DNA from: Selenomonas sp.
GTDB lineage: Bacteria; Bacillota; Negativicutes; Selenomonadales; Selenomonadaceae
Length of the DNA: 64,000 nt
Assembly (NCBI GenBank): GCA_022482925.1
Contig: JAKVOG010000001.1
Coordinates: 62,001-126,000, forward strand
Reading direction: 5' to 3'
In this document: positions 28,577-38,779 of the stretch, piece by piece
Layout of the letters: each line of letters begins with the position of its first letter
How positions within the stretch are numbered: the stretch's first letter is position 1
Translations under genes and position numbers: made by a program
Notes under the pieces: generated by a model
Databases searched by the model: none
Told to the model about the DNA's origin: nothing
The model's input: only the letters and a program-made list of their open reading frames with translations

Positions 28577-30298
28577 TCACGCCGTAATCGGACGCAGCTG
28601 CCAGGTGCCGTCGCCAGACAGATGCAGTTCTGTCTCATGCTGAGCAAAAAGCGTGGACCGATGCCCGACACTCACAATGCTCGATTCTGGCAAACTGGAT
28701 TTGAGCAGGTCATACATCTCCTGCTCCCGCGGCTCATCAAGAGCCGACGTGGCCTCATCGAGAAAGATCCAGTCCGGGCGGACCAGCAGAACACGGGCAA
28801 AGGCCAGCCGCTGCTGCTCACCCAGCGACAAGATACGACTCCAATCATCCACCGTATCCAACCGTTCGATGAACTTTTCCAGGCCGACCTGACGCAGGAC
28901 ATCCCGGAGCTGCTCCTCGCTGCCGGATGCCGATAATGGATAGTAAAGCGCCCGGCGCAGACTGCCCAACGGCAGATATGGACGCTGCGGCAGGAACAGA
29001 ACGCGGCTGCCAGCGGGCAGCTTCAGCTCACCCTTACCGTAAGGCCAGATGCCAGCCAGTGTCCGGAGCAATGTGCTCTTACCGCAGCCGGAGGCTCCGG
29101 TAACCAGTGCATGACTGCCCTGTGGCAGCTGCAAGGTGCAATCCTGCAGCAATGTACGGCCATCCGGCAGCTGGACTTCCAGATCATCCAGAGCCAGCTG
29201 GGCTGCTGCTGCCTCGCCTCGATGCACGCCATTCTCGATTCCGGCCACTTCCTGCATATGTTCCGTGAATGTCGAGAGTCGGCGGACTACGGCCGCCAGC
29301 TGAGCGATGGTATCGTATGACTCAACAAAATAAGACAGGGCATCCTGCACCCGCCCGAAAGCAGACACCGTCTGCATCAGGCCGCCTAATGCCATCGCCC
29401 CGGCAAAATACTGTGGTGCCGCAAGTACCAGCGGCACGATGATGGCCAGCTGGGCATAGCCGTTGACATAGAAATTCAGGATCTTCGTCTGTCGCATGAG
29501 CTGCCAGAAGTTCTTGATGACCCGGGCAAAGCGCTCATGGAAGCCCACATTCTCCGGCTGCTCACCACGATAGAACGCAACACTCTCGCTGTTCTCCCGC
29601 ACACGCATCATATTGAAACGGAAATCCGCCTCGAAACGCTGCTGATCGAAATTCAGACCGATCAGTTTGCGGCCAACCAGATGGGCACAAACCGTGCCGA
29701 TAGCCGAATAGGCCAGCGAAAACCAGAACATGTAACCATAGATCACAAACTCATGGCTGCCGATTGGCACCGTGAAAGCCCCCGACAGATTCCAGAGCAC
29801 GACACCGAAGGCCGCAAGTGTCGTCAGCTGCTTCAGAAAACCGATCAGCAGCTGCAACGTCAAGGATACAAACTGATTGATATCCTCACTGATTCGCTGA
29901 TCCGGGTTATCGGTATCACTCTTGAGCACCTGCAACCGGTAGTAGACCTGCTCTTTCATCCAATTGCCCAGATAATGATCCGTCAGCCAGGTCCGCCAGT
30001 TGATCTGCACCATCTGTCGGAGGTAGATGGCGTAGACGGCAATGACGATATGCAGCATGGCCAGGGCCGTGAACTGACCGACCAGCGGCCAGAACGCATC
30101 AACCTGATACTGCTGCAAGGCATTATAGAACTCATTATACCAGCTGTTGATCTGTACCAGTAAATACACATCAAAGAAGTTCAGGCCAATGACAAAAGCC
30201 AACAGCCCCCGGGCCTTCCATTTATGTTCCGAGTTCCAATAGCCCTTGAACAACTGGCAGAAACTCTGTATTGCTTTTCGTTTCTTCAAGACAATCAC
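28577..30298 (-). CDS. ABC transporter, permease-ATPase fusion of the SbmA/YddA type
   Basis: A 573-aa half-transporter that should act as a homodimer in the cytoplasmic membrane. Residues about 1-340 form the membrane domain with the SbmA/BacA-like pattern (YNEFYNALQQ, WRTWLTDHYLGNW, DNPDQRISEDINQF). The C-terminal ATPase has Walker A GASGCGKST, the signature LSLGEQQR, Walker B WIFLDEATSALD and a switch His in VGHRS. Relatives import or export peptides or cobalamin; the substrate cannot be told from sequence. It is transcribed alone, between the rhamnose remnants and a divergent membrane protein. Confidence 0.92.
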   Translation of the reverse strand: MIVLKKRKAIQSFCQLFKGYWNSEHKWKARGLLAFVIGLNFFDVYLLVQINSWYNEFYNALQQYQVDAFWPLVGQFTALAMLHIVIAVYAIYLRQMVQINWRTWLTDHYLGNWMKEQVYYRLQVLKSDTDNPDQRISEDINQFVSLTLQLLIGFLKQLTTLAAFGVVLWNLSGAFTVPIGSHEFVIYGYMFWFSLAYSAIGTVCAHLVGRKLIGLNFDQQRFEADFRFNMMRVRENSESVAFYRGEQPENVGFHERFARVIKNFWQLMRQTKILNFYVNGYAQLAIIVPLVLAAPQYFAGAMALGGLMQTVSAFGRVQDALSYFVESYDTIAQLAAVVRRLSTFTEHMQEVAGIENGVHRGEAAAAQLALDDLEVQLPDGRTLLQDCTLQLPQGSHALVTGASGCGKSTLLRTLAGIWPYGKGELKLPAGSRVLFLPQRPYLPLGSLRRALYYPLSASGSEEQLRDVLRQVGLEKFIERLDTVDDWSRILSLGEQQRLAFARVLLVRPDWIFLDEATSALDEPREQEMYDLLKSSLPESSIVSVGHRSTLFAQHETELHLSGDGTWQLRPITA

Positions 30299-30477
30299 AT
30301 CCTTATTATTTTACGTGCGCCAGCACACCAGGCCGCACAATATACGATTCGTCGGCGCCAATCGCACAGATAATTTCAGTATAGCCTTTTCCCCCGGTTC
30401 CTGCAATACAGAAATTATGGTAGAATAGATTAGATTGTCTTACACTATTGAGACTACACAAGGAGGCTTTCCTTATC

Positions 30478-31146
30478 ATGATCCTATATATACTCGGCAT
30501 TGCCGCAGTCATCCTGCTGGCTCTGCTTTACCGTTACCTGCCCAACAAGAAGATCTTTACCTGTTTCTGTATCTGCCTGGCTGCTGCCGGCGCCATCGTC
30601 TATCATTTCTGGTCTGTTCCGCCAACCGAACCAGCCGTCATGACAGAGGAAGAACGCTATGAACTGCAGCAGCAACAGCAGATCTTTGCCGACTGGTATG
30701 TCGGCTATCAGCGCGATATCGACGAACTGGACCGCAACTGGCAATGGTATCACCACATCATTGAAGACTTCAAAGAAGATAATATCAGCATTCAGACCGC
30801 TTATGTTCGGCTGTCGCAACTCGATCAGGACAGCCAGAAGATCCGTGAGCGCATCGAACATAATGCCCCGCCGATTGCACTCAATGATGGCTGCTACGAC
30901 CTGCTCATCGAAGTCATGAAAAAGACAACCGACTACGCCGACGCTCAGTACCGCACCATCGTGCTGACCAAAGCAGCAGCGGACCCGGCCAGGCTCCGCA
31001 CAAACGATCAGGCCGAACAGAGCCGGCTGCTGCAGGCTATCATGATACGCGAATCCCCGGTTGGCCTGTACACCGCCAAGGAAATTGCCGCCATACGCGA
31101 ATACCTGAACATCAAAGAAGACGCACCGGCTCCGGAAACAAAATAA
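30478..31146 (+). CDS. membrane-anchored hypothetical protein
   Basis: A 222-aa protein with two hydrophobic segments near residues 2-18 and 27-45 and a hydrophilic, helix-rich remainder (EEERYELQQQQQIFADWYVG). I do not recognise a family. The start is ATG 30478, ten bases after AAGGAGG; an ATG ten codons earlier has no ribosome site. It converges with the damaged amrS gene, and the two stops are about 45 bases apart. Confidence 0.75.
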   Translation: MILYILGIAAVILLALLYRYLPNKKIFTCFCICLAAAGAIVYHFWSVPPTEPAVMTEEERYELQQQQQIFADWYVGYQRDIDELDRNWQWYHHIIEDFKEDNISIQTAYVRLSQLDQDSQKIRERIEHNAPPIALNDGCYDLLIEVMKKTTDYADAQYRTIVLTKAAADPARLRTNDQAEQSRLLQAIMIRESPVGLYTAKEIAAIREYLNIKEDAPAPETK

Positions 31147-31162
31147 GCATCCGCAAAATAGA

Positions 31163-31206
31163 TTGCCCGGCGGGCTTGATGAATCAAGCCCCTACAGGTT
31201 GCCCGG
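31163..31206. repeat. REP-like palindrome flanked by 8-bp direct repeats
   Basis: A palindrome (GGGCTTGAT / ATCAAGCCC, 31172-31191) followed by CCTACAGG is bounded by two copies of TTGCCCGG (31163-31170 and 31199-31206). The right copy is inside the amrS reading frame, and the stop codon of that frame (TAG) lies in the palindromic unit. The arrangement looks like a small palindromic element that inserted with an 8-bp duplication. Confidence 0.5.
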
Positions 31207-32036
31207 ATAAACGGACGGCAGATACCTGCCTGCCACTTCCACCAGACGCCTGATTACCGCAGCCGGTGTCGCCGGAATGTCTGACTGATAGTACGGAAAA
31301 TACCGGCTGATATGCAGTGGGATGTTGGGATCAACACCTGGCCAGCCACTGTGCTTCAGCCGCCATCTCTGCTTCACTGTCATTCTTTCCCGGAATGACC
31401 AGTGTCGTCACCTCAACATGACAGGCAGCTGATGCCAGACGAATGCTGCGCTTCACCGTTTCCAGGCTGCCGCCAACCCAGTCATAGAAGGCCGGGTTGA
31501 ATGCCTTCAGGTCTATGTTCATCGCATCGATCCAGGGCAGAAGTGCCCGCAAGGGCTCTTCCTCAATCATCCCATTGGTCACCACCACCACCTTGAGCCC
31601 TGTCCGCCCGCACCAACCGGGCGGTATCCAACAGAAATTCCCAGCCGATCAACGGCTCATTATAGGTAAAAGCCACCCCGATATTGCCCGGTGGCTCCTG
31701 CGACAGCTTCCCTGCCAATCCGGCCAGCTCTTCTGCTGACATGGACCGGCAGGGAATTTCTTTTCCCTGCTGCGAGATGGTATAGTTCTGGCAGAACGGA
31801 CAGCGCAGATTACAGCCGAAACTCCCCACCGATAAGATCCGACTGCCAGGATAGAACTGCCGCAGCGGCTTCTTTTCGATTGGATCCAGTGCCAGTGAAG
31901 TCACCTTCCCATAATTCAATGGCCGGATCTTTCCCTGTTGGTTTGCCCGGCCCCGGCAATATCCGGTCTGGCCTTCCACCAAAGCGCAGGCATGCGGACA
32001 AAGCCCACAGATTACCCGGTCAATGGTCTCCCTCAT
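31192..32036 (-). pseudogene. amrS: AmmeMemoRadiSam system radical SAM enzyme, two frameshifts and short C-terminus
   Basis: AmrS is a radical S-adenosylmethionine enzyme of unknown reaction that travels with AmrA and AmrB. The radical SAM cluster motif is visible as CNLRCPFCQNY, preceded by CGLCPHACAL. The frame breaks near 31605 (between LVRAD and KVVVVTNGMIEEE) and near 31348 (between EAQWLA and GVDPNIPLHIS); removing one base at each place restores a continuous protein of about 280 aa. Family members are about 330 aa; the end is missing after VYPGNL, where a palindromic repeat supplies the stop. Its ATG overlaps the stop of the amrB-amrA gene. Confidence 0.82.
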
Positions 32037-33419
32037 TGATGACGCACCACCTCAAAACGCCAGAGCTGCACCGGCTCACTGGCTGCGATATTCCCCTTCT
32101 GACGTGCAATCGCCACCTGCTGCTCCACGCTGTCGACACCGCTGAGATCCGGCAGCAGCAGACCACGCCGGTCTCCCGCCTCGACAATCACACCATAGCG
32201 TTTCGCGTCCAGCTGCTGCAGCGAATCAATCCGTTCCGGTCTGGTGAGCACATCCACATGATAAACCAGCTGACTCAGATCGGCCTCCTGCACAGCCGGG
32301 AAGCGCGGGTCATTCATTCCGGCCGAGACCGCATTGTAGAGGATCTCCTCGGCCATCGATGACCGGGATCGGCAGGATCGTGCCGATGCAGCCGCGCAGT
32401 CGGCCGTTTTCCTGCAGGGATACAAACACAGCCGCCCGCTGCGTGGTCAGCTCTGCAGGCAGGTCCGCCGGAATCGACGCATACTGCTTCGTGCGGACAA
32501 AGGTTTCAAGGCAGCACCTCGCCCAGCTCACCAGCCCATCCTCATGCTCACGCCGCTGGGTCAACCGCTGCTGCTGCCGCCGGATCAGCTGTCCGCCGAA
32601 AGCCCTCCCCGGCTCTGCTCCGCCAGCCATGAACCAGGCCACACCATAGCCTACCCCGAACGGCCCTTCATACGAGAGCAGTTCCGAACTGACTGCCCGG
32701 CCATCCAAGGCCCCGGCCATGATCCAGAATGAGCGCAGACCGCATTCCGCCGCAGCATCAGCCAGCTCCGCTGACGTCTCAAGTAGTTCCAGGAAATCTC
32801 CGTCCTGCAGGCAGTCCCGCATGCGCTGATCAAAAACCGGCCCGGCGGCAGCAAATCCGTATGGTCCATCTTCCTTCAGCTTATGCGAAAGATCGCCGCT
32901 CGCGATGACAATCACGCGCCGTCCCAGCTCCCCCGCTGCCGCCGCGATCTGCTGTCCCAACTGGTAGTGCGCTGCAGCGGACAGGCCTGACAGGCCAATG
33001 CGCACCACACGGACCTTCGGAAAATGCTGCTGCAGGAAATACAGCGGAATCATCGTGCCATGGTCGAGCGCGGCCTCCTTTTCCCCCAGAAACCCTGCCG
33101 CGAGACCTGCAGCCGCGCAGTTCTCGCTGATCCGTGCCGCCAGAGCCTCATCATACTCAGCCGTCACCCGGACCTGCGCTGCCCGGAACTGACCAAAATT
33201 GCCCTCTGCCTGACTGCCCGGCGAAATATGGAAATAATCCGCATACATGACCGTATGCGGGCTGGTCACGACAACCGTATCCGGCCGCAAAGCTGCTGCC
33301 CGTTCCATGACCTTATGATAGGCATCGATCGTCCGCTGGATTTTCCGTTCCTCACCACCGCCCACTGCCGGTATGATCAGGGGCGGATGTGGTACCACCA
33401 TAGCTGCTAAGATAGACAT
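32033..33419 (-). pseudogene. AmmeMemoRadiSam AmrB-AmrA fusion, one frameshift
   Basis: Residues about 1-270 match AmrB (Memo-like, class III extradiol dioxygenase fold: VPHPPLIIPAVGGGEE, DHGTMIPLYFL, IVIASGDLSHKL). The rest matches AmrA (AMMECR1 domain: RLRGCIGTILP, then AEEILYNAVSAGMNDPRFP, GRRGLLLPDL-like DRRGLLLPDLSGVDSVEQQ). The frame breaks near 32360, inside the AMMECR1 domain; deletion of one C from CCCGG restores a 461-aa protein that ends WRFEVVRHQ, the usual end. The function of the system is unknown. It is the first of two genes, overlapping amrS as ATGA. Confidence 0.85.
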
Positions 33420-33545
33420 AATACTTCCCTCTCTTTCCTCATATACTGCACATATTACGTAACGTTTTACTAAAAATATTCCCGCTGTCCCGGCAAAAAT
33501 CCTGCTTTTCCCGCCAACTTACCGTCAGCACTCACTAACGTAAAA

Positions 33546-33576
33546 AACTGCCGCGTACAAAAAGCACGCGGCAGTT
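33546..33576 (-). terminator. terminator of the amino-acid permease gene
   Basis: AACTGCCGCGT and its complement enclose a nine-base loop; a U tract follows on the minus strand. It starts 15 bases after the permease stop codon. Confidence 0.85.
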
Positions 33577-33590
33577 CAGTTACTATTCTT

Positions 33591-34967
33591 TTAATGGGCA
33601 GCTCTGGCTACAGCAGCCTGACGCTTTGCCCTTGTACGATAGATCACCATTGGCAGGATAAGCATCGGCACACCGGCATAGAGCGCCACCCGGAGGTCCG
33701 GCTCAAACGCCATGAGGATCAGACACAGCACCTGCGACCAGATGCCGAAAAGCGTCACATACGGGAAAAGCGGCGTCTTATAACGCAACTGATGCTCCGT
33801 CCCGTCTGCGATCATCTGCTTACGATGACGATACTGGCTCCAGCAGATCGAGATCCAGGCAATCGCCCCCGTAAAGCCGGACACTGCCAGCAGATACGTG
33901 TAGATCACCGAGTCCGGATTGCAGGCATAGAGCAGGATCACTGCCCAGCAGGCACAGACCGAAACCATGATGGCATGCGATGGCATGCCGTTCTTATTGA
34001 GCTTGCTGATGGACTTCGGCGCCATGCCCATCTTAGCCAGCGCATGCAGCGCCCGGGCAGCACCATAAAGTCCGGAATTCGAGCAGGAAATCGCCGCGGT
34101 CAGGATGACGAACGCAAAGAACGCGCCAAATCCTGTAAACCCGTACTGATTGACTGCGGCAGCAAAGACACTTTCTTCAAGCGTTGCCTTGTCCCACGGC
34201 AGGATCGAGATCAGCAGCGAAATCGGGATGATATAAAGCGCAATGATGCGCCACGTCACATTGCGTACGGCAATCGGGATACTCTTGGCTGGTTCCTTGC
34301 ACTCCCCAGCCGCCAGACCAATGATCTCCGTTCCCTGGAAATTCACCAGGATGATGACCATGGTCAGGACAATCGCCCAGTAGCCATTCGGCGCAAAACC
34401 GCCACTCCCGAGGAGCACGCTGGCACCGATATAGCCCTGATCGCCGATGAGTCCGAGGCAGATCAGACCTGCCACGGCACTGAAGGCCACGAGCGCTACA
34501 ATCTTGATCAATGCTAACCAGGATTCGCTCTCGCCGAACTTGTCGACATGAAACAGATTAATACAGGTCACCAGCAGACTGAAGAGCACTGCCCACCATA
34601 GCTGGCTGACCTCCGGCAAAAAATTATTCATGATGATTCCCGCGGCAATCATTTCCGAAGGAACATACGCAACCCAGGTAAGCCAATAGGCCCAGCCTAC
34701 GCCACATGCCCAGGTCAAAGAAATATTTTCCTTTGCATAGGTAACAAAAGACCCCGAAACCGGCTTCTCAACCGCCAGCTCCGCCAGACAAAGCATGACG
34801 CACAGCACAATGACGCCTCCCAATAAGTAGGCGAGAATCGCCGCTGGTCCTGCTTTCTCCAATACATACCCGGTCCCAAGAAAATAGCCACTACCGATGA
34901 CTCCTCCAAGAGAAATCAGCTGTAAGTGCCTGTTCTTCAACCCTCTGTTCATTTTCGACTCGTTCAT
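33591..34967 (-). CDS. amino-acid permease, APC superfamily
   Basis: A 458-aa membrane protein with about 12 hydrophobic segments that should take up an amino acid by proton symport. It has the AAT-family N-terminus (RGLKNRHLQLISLGGVIGSG) in which GVIGSG forms the unwound substrate site, and later segments FQGTEIIGLAAGE, SCSNSGLYGAARALHALA and LAVSGFTGAIAW typical of proline, threonine or GABA carriers. The substrate is not certain. The ATG at 34967 has only AAGG close by; an ATG five codons later is the alternative. It is transcribed alone. Confidence 0.92.
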   Translation of the reverse strand: MNESKMNRGLKNRHLQLISLGGVIGSGYFLGTGYVLEKAGPAAILAYLLGGVIVLCVMLCLAELAVEKPVSGSFVTYAKENISLTWACGVGWAYWLTWVAYVPSEMIAAGIIMNNFLPEVSQLWWAVLFSLLVTCINLFHVDKFGESESWLALIKIVALVAFSAVAGLICLGLIGDQGYIGASVLLGSGGFAPNGYWAIVLTMVIILVNFQGTEIIGLAAGECKEPAKSIPIAVRNVTWRIIALYIIPISLLISILPWDKATLEESVFAAAVNQYGFTGFGAFFAFVILTAAISCSNSGLYGAARALHALAKMGMAPKSISKLNKNGMPSHAIMVSVCACWAVILLYACNPDSVIYTYLLAVSGFTGAIAWISICWSQYRHRKQMIADGTEHQLRYKTPLFPYVTLFGIWSQVLCLILMAFEPDLRVALYAGVPMLILPMVIYRTRAKRQAAVARAAH

Positions 34968-35171
34968 GACCTTACTAACACAACCTTCCCAGCACCGCTG
35001 CCTGTTTGTGATTTGTATAGCTTTTGCCATCCGCGGTGCTTCATTTACTAACCTAAAGAATACTACAAAACACCATAGATTACTATAGTTTACGAAAATA
35101 AAATTCCTATTCCGTCCATGTATACAATACGCTATAATTAGAACAGGATTCTGATAAAAAGAGGTACTGCT

Positions 35172-35813
35172 ATGAACACCTATCGCACCATCAAGGAAAC
35201 TAACGACTCCATCGAGACACTCTATGAGATACAGAAATCGAAATTCATCACCCATATCTGCCATGTCGAAACCGAAGAAGCTGCCCGCGCCTTTATCCAG
35301 TCGATGAAGAAACGCTACTTCGACGCCCGCCACAACTGCTCCGCCTGGGTGCTGGGCGAACTGGCCGACAAGCAGAAATCCAATGACGACGGCGAGCCAG
35401 GCGGCACTGCCGGCAATCCGATTCTCGAAGCGATCAGGAAGAACGGACTGACCAATATCGTCGTAGTCGTCACCCGCTACTTCGGCGGCATCAAGCTTGG
35501 CGCCGGCGGCCTCATCCGCGCCTATGGTCATGCAGCCGTGCTTGGCCTGAATGAAGCCTCCATCCTCGAAATGACACCATTTCAGGAAGTAGCCATCACC
35601 ATCAGTTACGAGTTGCTGGCTTCGGTGGAACACTGGATCCGGCAAAAGGAAATCCGCAGCACGGAGCCGGACTATGCAGATCAGGTCACCCTGCACCTCC
35701 TGCTGCCACCATCGGAACAGGAACAGCTTCTCAGGGAACTGACGGACCTCACCTCAGCCCGTTTCCACCAGGAAAACGGCAACCTGAACCGCATTGCACT
35801 GCCCATACGATAA
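35172..35813 (+). CDS. yigZ: YigZ/IMPACT-family protein
   Basis: A 213-aa cytoplasmic protein. The N-terminal UPF0029/IMPACT domain includes KSKFITHICHV, ARHNCSAWVLG, DDGEPGGTAGNPIL and VVVTRYFGGIKLGAGGLIRAYG, all hallmarks of YigZ; the C-terminal domain has a ferredoxin-like pattern. Relatives are implicated in translation or stress control, but the bacterial role is not settled. The ATG follows AGAGGTACTGCT. It is transcribed alone and ends in a bidirectional terminator. Confidence 0.93.
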   Translation: MNTYRTIKETNDSIETLYEIQKSKFITHICHVETEEAARAFIQSMKKRYFDARHNCSAWVLGELADKQKSNDDGEPGGTAGNPILEAIRKNGLTNIVVVVTRYFGGIKLGAGGLIRAYGHAAVLGLNEASILEMTPFQEVAITISYELLASVEHWIRQKEIRSTEPDYADQVTLHLLLPPSEQEQLLRELTDLTSARFHQENGNLNRIALPIR

Positions 35814-35817
35814 ACGA

Positions 35818-35882
35818 AGGGACTGCTGTACACAAGCACCTGCTCATCAGAATGAGTAAACACTTATGTACAGCAGTCCCTT
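35818..35882. terminator. bidirectional terminator between yigZ and the DcuC-type gene
   Basis: AAGGGACTGCTGTACA pairs with TGTACAGCAGTCCCTT across a loop of about 33 bases, in the gap between converging genes. Confidence 0.82.
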
Positions 35883-35911
35883 TCTTCTTTATCCTGCCAG
35901 CTGCCGGTCAG

Positions 35912-37162
35912 TTAAAGCAACGTCATCATGACGATAAAGGCCGCAATAATGGTCGGAACCGCATTTCGTTTTGCCAGTTCCATCGGATTGACACCAGCCA
36001 TCTTGGCCAGGATGATACCAGCACCAGCCACAGGGCTCATGCACCGTCCAAGCCCGGCACCAATCTGCGCCATGGAGCCAAGTTCCGCGATACCATAGCC
36101 AAAATCATTGGCAAACGGCGTAACGGCTCCATTAAATGCCAGTGCTGCTGCATTGCCAGACCCGGAGATTGCACCAATCAAAAACGGACCATACGCTGCC
36201 GCAACCTGAGCAATCTGTTGCGAACTCTTCATTGCTTCAATCAAAGCGTCGGTAAGCCCGATTGATTTCATACCAGCGGTAAAGCAGGCCGCCGCTGCGA
36301 TCAGTCCAACCACATCACACATGCCGTCGCCTGTTCCACGGAAGAATCGTTTTGTCGCTTCTTTCACATCCGGACGTACAACAACAAAACCAATTGCCAC
36401 ACCAATAATCATCGCTACCGGAACAGAAATCTCAGGAATCACCGCCACCTGCTTACTGCCCAGCACGAGCAGAACCAAAGGAATAATCGGCAGGATTGCA
36501 TGGATATAGTTCACCTTGAAATCCGTCTGGTCCTCAATGTCCGTCGGCGGAACATACCCCTTATGCTCCTTACGTACCCGGGCAATAAGCGTGAGGATTA
36601 TCGCTGCCGCCAGCGCAGCCAGCAAGGCTTGCCGGTAAAATACGGCAATCACGCTCATGACTTCCATATTGGCAAGCTGCGCAACCTGCGGGTTGAACAT
36701 CAGCCCCGGGCTCAGCGTACTGCCCCATGTCCCCAGAAATACAGCCGATGCGGCCATTGCCGGATGGACCCCTGTGCGGATCAGGGCAGGGATCAGCAGA
36801 GCACCTACCGCCGCCGCACAGCCTGCCGCACTTGGCAATGCGATATTCACCAGAAACGTAACCATGACCGCACCGGGAATGATGATGATCGGCACTCGTT
36901 TCAAAGCCGAGGATATGCAATATACCATATGCGAAGAGCAACGGGTATATTCCATAACGTAACTGAATCCAAGCACGGTACAGATTGTAGGAACCAGACC
37001 GGAATTTGTGAATTCTTTGATGAATGCTGTTGTTCCGGCTGCGAGAGTTCCTCCAATCATGCACATCAGCATGCCTGACAGGAATAAGATCAACCGGGTC
37101 TCAAACTTCTTGATAATCAGGATAAAGGTTGCAATTACAATTATAATACCAGCAAGAGTCAT
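35912..37162 (-). CDS. DcuC-family anion transporter
   Basis: A 416-aa protein with 11-12 hydrophobic segments that resembles DcuC-type C4-dicarboxylate carriers (FILIIKKFETRLILFLSGM, LVNIALPSAAGCAAAVGALL, GTWGSTLSPG, GAISGSGNAAALAFNG, RCMSPVAGAGII). It lies 39 bases downstream of an AbgA-like amidohydrolase in the same direction, so its cargo may be an amide or acyl-amino acid rather than a plain dicarboxylate. That is an inference from position, since E. coli pairs AbgA with the unrelated transporter AbgT. The ATG follows AGAAGGAGGTAAGTCAG. Confidence 0.85.
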   Translation of the reverse strand: MTLAGIIIVIATFILIIKKFETRLILFLSGMLMCMIGGTLAAGTTAFIKEFTNSGLVPTICTVLGFSYVMEYTRCSSHMVYCISSALKRVPIIIIPGAVMVTFLVNIALPSAAGCAAAVGALLIPALIRTGVHPAMAASAVFLGTWGSTLSPGLMFNPQVAQLANMEVMSVIAVFYRQALLAALAAAIILTLIARVRKEHKGYVPPTDIEDQTDFKVNYIHAILPIIPLVLLVLGSKQVAVIPEISVPVAMIIGVAIGFVVVRPDVKEATKRFFRGTGDGMCDVVGLIAAAACFTAGMKSIGLTDALIEAMKSSQQIAQVAAAYGPFLIGAISGSGNAAALAFNGAVTPFANDFGYGIAELGSMAQIGAGLGRCMSPVAGAGIILAKMAGVNPMELAKRNAVPTIIAAFIVMMTLL

Positions 37163-37201
37163 CTGACTTACCTCCTTCTATTTATGAACAGATTCTGCGT
37201 T

Positions 37202-38524
37202 TCAGGCTGTCTGCGTTTGCTGCAATAATCCAGCCGCTGCACAAGTCAGCATCTTCAGTGCCAGGACCAGTGCATCCTCATCGAAATCAAAATGCGCATC
37301 ATGATGCCCCGCAGCCAGATCTGCACCGATCATCATATAAGCCGCCTGCCCGCCATGAGCCTGGACCTTCTCCATAAAATAGGAGTAATCCTCACTGGCA
37401 CCAAACGGGCATGCTCCAGCCAACGGATTAAATATCCCCAGCGTCTCTGCCGTTTGCTGCAGGTATTCCGCGAGTTCCGGAGAATTGTCTGCACCTGCTG
37501 CGCCGCCGGTTCTCTTGATCTGACACGTTACATCATACATGGCAGCAGCTGCTTTCAGGATACGTTCTGCTTCTTTCTCCATATATTGATTGATCTCACT
37601 ATCCGCACCACGCGTCTCCATTTGCAAAAAGCCTTTATCGCCCACGACATTGCGTCCGCTTCCACAGTTGAGCCGACCGACATTGACCCGGGAAGCTCCC
37701 CGCGAATGCCTGGAAATCGCATGCAGGTTCAGGGCAGCGCAAGCCGCTGCAAGCAAGGCATTTTTCCCCTGCTCCGGAGCAGCCCCTGCATGCGCGGGGT
37801 GCCCCGTATAATAAGCATCAAATTTGCTGGTTGCCAGAAATCCTGTTACATTGCAGGCAATGGTTCCGGTTTTTTTCATCTTGAAGCCAAAATGTGCCCC
37901 CAGCATCCAATCCACATCATCCACAACACCTCGTGCTGCCATGGCACGGGCGCCACGAACACCTTCTTCTGCCGGTTGAAAAACCAGCTTGATCGTTCCT
38001 GACAGCTCATCCTTCAATGCTGCCAATATCCTCGCAACGCCAAGCCCGACGGCTGTATGACCATCATGTCCACAGGCATGCATCTCTCCCGGGTGGATAC
38101 TGGCAAAGCCTTCCGCATTAGGACGATGTGCAGGATCATCTGTTTCCGTTACCTCATTGCAGTCCATATCAAACCGGATGCCTACGACTGGTCCGGAATG
38201 GGCACAATGCAATACGCCTACGATTCCGGTGCATCCACCATCCATCCGATCCACCCAGTCAGGATCTGCTCCTTCACGAACCGCTCTGGCCTGTGCTTTT
38301 TCCAGTTGGTCAGTTGCCGGCACGCCCATCATATACGCCGGATCGACGGCCTGATCACCAGACAGCACCTCATACCCTAACGAAGACAATGCTGCAGCAA
38401 CAATGGATGCGGTACGGAACTCGGTCCAGCCGGACTCGGGATAACGATGGAAATCCCGCCGCTGACGAACCAGTCCGTCTTTCATTGCCTCTGCACGTTT
38501 CATAATGTCCGCTTGCAGCCTCAT
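37202..38524 (-). CDS. M20D amidohydrolase, AbgA-like
   Basis: A 440-aa two-metal amidohydrolase of peptidase family M20D. Metal-site segments are FDMDCNEVTE, HACGHDGHTAVGLG, QPAEEGVRGARAM and, near the end, CPFGASEDYSYFM. The insert AQARAVREGADPDWVDRMDGG before the metal site is a feature I associate with AbgA-type p-aminobenzoyl-glutamate hydrolases rather than hippurate or IAA-amide hydrolases. It would cleave an amide bond in the cytoplasm. It lies upstream of the DcuC-type transporter and divergent from a LysR gene, matching the abgR/abgA layout in E. coli. The partner AbgB is not seen. The ATG follows GAGAGGGGGATCAATGT. Confidence 0.88.
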   Translation of the reverse strand: MRLQADIMKRAEAMKDGLVRQRRDFHRYPESGWTEFRTASIVAAALSSLGYEVLSGDQAVDPAYMMGVPATDQLEKAQARAVREGADPDWVDRMDGGCTGIVGVLHCAHSGPVVGIRFDMDCNEVTETDDPAHRPNAEGFASIHPGEMHACGHDGHTAVGLGVARILAALKDELSGTIKLVFQPAEEGVRGARAMAARGVVDDVDWMLGAHFGFKMKKTGTIACNVTGFLATSKFDAYYTGHPAHAGAAPEQGKNALLAAACAALNLHAISRHSRGASRVNVGRLNCGSGRNVVGDKGFLQMETRGADSEINQYMEKEAERILKAAAAMYDVTCQIKRTGGAAGADNSPELAEYLQQTAETLGIFNPLAGACPFGASEDYSYFMEKVQAHGGQAAYMMIGADLAAGHHDAHFDFDEDALVLALKMLTCAAAGLLQQTQTA

Positions 38525-38779
38525 ACATTGATCCCCCTCTCCAAAAATCCTTATAACAAGAATCCTTCTCTGATGCCCAGCCTATTCAGTTGCATCAGAT
38601 TAAGTTCATTATACGGGCTGCTATAAGTTGTATTATTTATATTTTTTATAATATAATAAAACAATTCTATTTAACGGATAAGATAACGATCCTTTTCATA
38701 CAAAATAGGCGTTTTCCCTGTTATACTGATGACATCATAAAAAATCTCAAAAGACAGAATCGCATAGGAGGTTCAGACT

